DNA of 64,000 nt from Spongilla lacustris (lineage: Eukaryota > Porifera > Demospongiae > Spongillida > Spongillidae): the NCBI GenBank assembly GCA_949361645.1, contig OX442425.1, positions 3,907,442 through 3,971,441 on the forward strand, given 5' to 3'. Below are positions 61,356 to 64,000 of this stretch, one piece after another. The notes under the pieces are model-generated. The model saw only the letters and a list, made by a program, of their open reading frames with translations, made no database searches and had not been told where the DNA came from. The stretch's first letter is position 1. Every line of letters begins with the position of its first letter. The translations under genes and the position numbers were made by a program.

Positions 61356-63056
61356 ATGCTGAGGGTATTCCTTATTCAGCTGATACTTTGATGTGATTCC
61401 GTCAGCTTAATGTCACGGTTGCTAACTCAGCAGCTATTGGCGTCGTCATATACGACACTAGAGGACAAAACCTCATATCGAACTCCGTATTTTCCAACAG
61501 CGTCGTACAGGATACTGGAACTCCCGGGGGCGGGGGGTTTTATATTGAACCATTCCGGGGGATACCTGCTCTCCTTTGACGCTGCAACACAACATGGGGT
61601 CGGTGTATGATTTTATTAATTGTACTTTCTCTCAAAACAAGGCAAACAATGGTTCTGTAAATGGTCCTATTTTTATCATCCCCTACAAGTGCAACCATGA
61701 CATATTTGGCAAAGGAGGTGGGCTCGCTTTGTTCTTCAAAGGTAGTGCCTCGGGCAATACGTCCGACTGCACATTTCAAACCAATAGTCTGACTGGGGAG
61801 GAGGAATTTACGTAGAATTTCAGGATGCAGCTTCGGGAAATGTAGTTGAAATAGAAAGTGTTTTTGCACACAATTCAACAGCCGTCGAAGGTGGAGGACT
61901 ACGTCTGGCTTACTATGCTCCAGGCTACAACGTGAGCATTGCAGCAAACAACTTCACCCTACAGAGCTCAATTTTTACAAACAATACAGCGTACATCGGT
62001 GGAGCAATCACTGTACTGCCGTCGCTATTGAGCAGAGATAATCCTGTACCTGAAATCTTACTACTCAATCGTTCCTTTGAAAGTAACGTGGCTGAGATTG
62101 TCTCAGCAATGTATGGTTCTTATGTTGCTCTCAGTTCTAAAAAAAATAGCACCAGTTATTGACATCTATGCTTGCAATTTCAAAAATAATATCCTGTCCT
62201 CAGACAGCAGGATATATTGGTACAAGAGCTGTGTACCTCAATCGTATACCTGCCAGATTTTATGATGTTATTCAATTGTATTTGAGCAAAATAGTGGATC
62301 AACTCTGGCAGTAGTTAGTACCTATGTGGACTTCACTTCATGCAATATATCATTCCTCAACAATACAGGTGACAAGGGAGGTGCCATATCCCTTCTGGGT
62401 GCAGCCTCAGTACTGATTAGTAATTATACTTATGCACGGTTTGTGGGTAACAGGGCATCCAGCTATGGAGGAGCAATATACAATTCATATATTGATTTCT
62501 ATATTACCCTAATTGTTTCATTCAATACAATGATCCTTTTGTACCCCCTGACCAGTGGATGGCACATTTTGTATTCAGAAACAACAGTGCTAGTATTATT
62601 GGACACTCAATTTACTCAACATCCATACTTCCTTGTTCTCTATTAACAACTACACCTAACCGAAGTCAAACTGTTTTCTGCTGGAACCACTCATACTGGG
62701 ACTATGATGATAGCTGTGCTGATGAAATAGTAGGAGCTGGATTTGGGAAACTATCAGTCACCAGTGCAGCTCGAACCTTTCCTGGATTGACATATACATG
62801 CTGCCCATCAATATTACTGATGAGCTGGGACATGACATTCTTAGATACACAGCATTTATAGCTACCATAGGTAGTCAGAATCCTCAGCCAGTAGCTATGG
62901 TAGACCCTGGATTCTACGTTGTAGCAGATGGAGTTCTCCTGATCAATGTAAATGGAACTGCAAATCAGTCTGTTATTCTGACTTTAGACGGAAATCTCAT
63001 GGGACACTGGCACAGTGACCTACAAGTACAGCTTTTCCAGTGTCCTCCGGGCTTGT
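61356..63056 (+). pseudogene. PMP-like copy 2, truncated and frame-broken
   Basis: Close relative of 41847-44000. After eleven codons a deletion corresponding to about 41883-42296 of the intact gene brings in a TGA. Further small indels follow (for example near 61545, 61760, 62150, 62270 and 62500). Homology stops at CPPGLSQ, so the Cys-rich and membrane region of about 1.8 kb is missing. The next base begins a new copy of the 5' block, which suggests unequal exchange joined this ectodomain remnant to copy 3. Beta-helix words such as NNTGDKGGAIS and FVGNRASSYGGAIY remain readable. Confidence 0.92.
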
Positions 63057-63071
63057 CACAGATATTCATTA

Positions 63072-63648
63072 CGTGTCAACCCAAGTATTTATACATGTAT
63101 ATAGTACTACGCAAACAACCACTTACGTACATCAGCCATAACTTGATACCCTCTAATGCTTAGCTGGTTGTAGTCTATTGACCCAAGTTTACTGGGAATT
63201 GAGTCATTGAATTTGCCACACCATGAAGGTTTTAACAAAGGTTCGCGATCGATCAGCGGTTGAAGCTTAAAGGATTCCGCGCTTGGCATGATGTTTGGTT
63301 AAGCCAGCATGTGTACAAGTACAGTAGAGTGGTGGGTGCATGGGAGAGCAATCCCAGTATCTCAGTATAATTGCATACGACTCATGATCACTATCCTGCA
63401 TCTGGATCATATTAATCAATAGACTGGATTCTAGATGGGTTTGTATGAGATGATATTTTCCCCCCTGAAGCTTTCCCGAATCTTTGAAACATTCTGCTAT
63501 ACCATACAAAATATTAAAAAAGTGATCGCTCAGTTATATAAACTATACACATTTACATGTATAGGATTCTTATGTGGGATGCGCTTTTTAATCCTATATC
63601 TACGGCGAAGCGTGTCATTTTAGTTTGCATACATGCATGGTACGTGCA
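63072..63648 (+). promoter_or_regulatory. Duplicated 5' block of PMP-like copy 3
   Basis: Repeat of 60905-61355 at a distance of about 2.17 kb. TATATAAA lies at 63535-63542, 107 bases before the ATG at 63649, the same spacing as in the intact gene. Confidence 0.75.
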
Positions 63649-64000
63649 ATGCTGAGGGTATTCCTTATTCAGCTGATACTCGTTGTAAATATCCAATGTG
63701 ATAACATCATTTCAGTCGACCCGTCTAGCGGAGAAGACGATCCACGGTGCCTCGTCCCTTTCTCTGGCGTTCGGTGTGCGACTTTGGGTTACGCCCTGCA
63801 GTACAGCAACCATTCTACGCTCTATTTGCTCAGCGGTGGTGAGCATTCCCTCGCTGCCGGAGTCAACACCATCGCGAACCTTCGAAACGTCACAATAGCG
63901 AGCAATGGCACTTCGTCCACTGTGAGGTGTGCGGTGAATGGCGGCTTGTCGTTTGAAAACGTCTCTTTCCTTTCAATCGAGAATGTGATTTTCCTCGGCT
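63649..64000 (+). CDS. PMP-like copy 3, 5' end, cut by the window
   Basis: Open from ATG 63649 (an in-frame ATG also lies at 63637) to the window edge. It begins with the signal peptide MLRVFLIQLILVVN and continues DNIISVDPSSGEDDPRCLVP and VRCATLGYALQYSNHSTLYL, nearly identical to the gene at 41847. Differences are few: T-C deleted in the signal peptide, V to I, L to F, D to G and V to A. Whether the rest is intact cannot be seen. It shows the family continues beyond 64000. Confidence 0.88.
   Translation, partial: MLRVFLIQLILVVNIQCDNIISVDPSSGEDDPRCLVPFSGVRCATLGYALQYSNHSTLYLLSGGEHSLAAGVNTIANLRNVTIASNGTSSTVRCAVNGGLSFENVSFLSIENVIFLG

Noticed and set aside
62810..62830. ctgatgag, resembling a hammerhead ribozyme core
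   Set aside because: It lies in sequence homologous to the coding region of the intact PMP-like gene, and no matching helices are visible.

Overview
This window is eukaryotic, AT-rich nuclear DNA: coding exons carry GT/AG splice junctions, introns are often 70-100 bases, and simple repeats, satellites and decayed mobile elements are dense. The best guess is a sponge (demosponge). The main reason is the large intronless gene at 41847-45827, whose product joins a PMP-like beta-helix ectodomain to a multi-pass membrane region, a family I associate with sponge genomes. The taxonomic call is inference, because no rRNA or mitochondrial marker is present.

Layout. Positions 1-826 are a foldback element. 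2050-3030 holds a broken integrase and a broken Ulp1-like protease, probably one dead DNA transposon. 3.3-9.9 kb has palindromic arrays, a 178-base CA microsatellite and little else. 10281-15413 is a 5.1 kb hAT-type element with a perfect 8-base target duplication and GC-rich palindromic subterminal arrays. 16-24 kb holds a small inverted-repeat element, a USP10-like exon fragment, a C-rich minisatellite, a 15-copy satellite of 166-167 bases, and what looks like the 3' end of an unrecognised spliced gene (21680-23080). 25-29.9 kb has no gene I can support.

The gene-bearing core is 29.9-45.8 kb. On the minus strand, a five-exon gene (33904 to 29890) encodes an inferred 1217-residue fusion of a TPR-like helical region, an aldo/keto reductase with a complete catalytic tetrad, and a DUF885 putative metalloprotease. 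Retroelement debris separates it from a two-exon minus-strand CD225/dispanin gene (36700 to 36201). On the plus strand, the 1326-residue beta-helix/multi-pass protein starts at 41847. Two relatives lie at the right edge: a truncated, frame-broken copy (61356-63056) and an intact 5' end cut by the window (63649-64000). All three share a conserved 5' block with a TATATAAA box, so this is a tandem family expanding and decaying locally.

Between them, 49.3-55.9 kb is a nested inverted-repeat block: a foldback of about 300-base arms, two arms of about 830 bases facing each other across 3.2 kb, a 944-base hAT-like element between those arms, and repeated units each carrying a pure G run of 20-28 bases.

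The most unusual items are the TPR-AKR-DUF885 fusion, the palindromic arrays that keep one design while changing sequence from locus to locus, the inverted-repeat block with its G runs, and the PMP-like family with its shared promoter block. Nothing here proves a new biological system; each finding states its decisive test.
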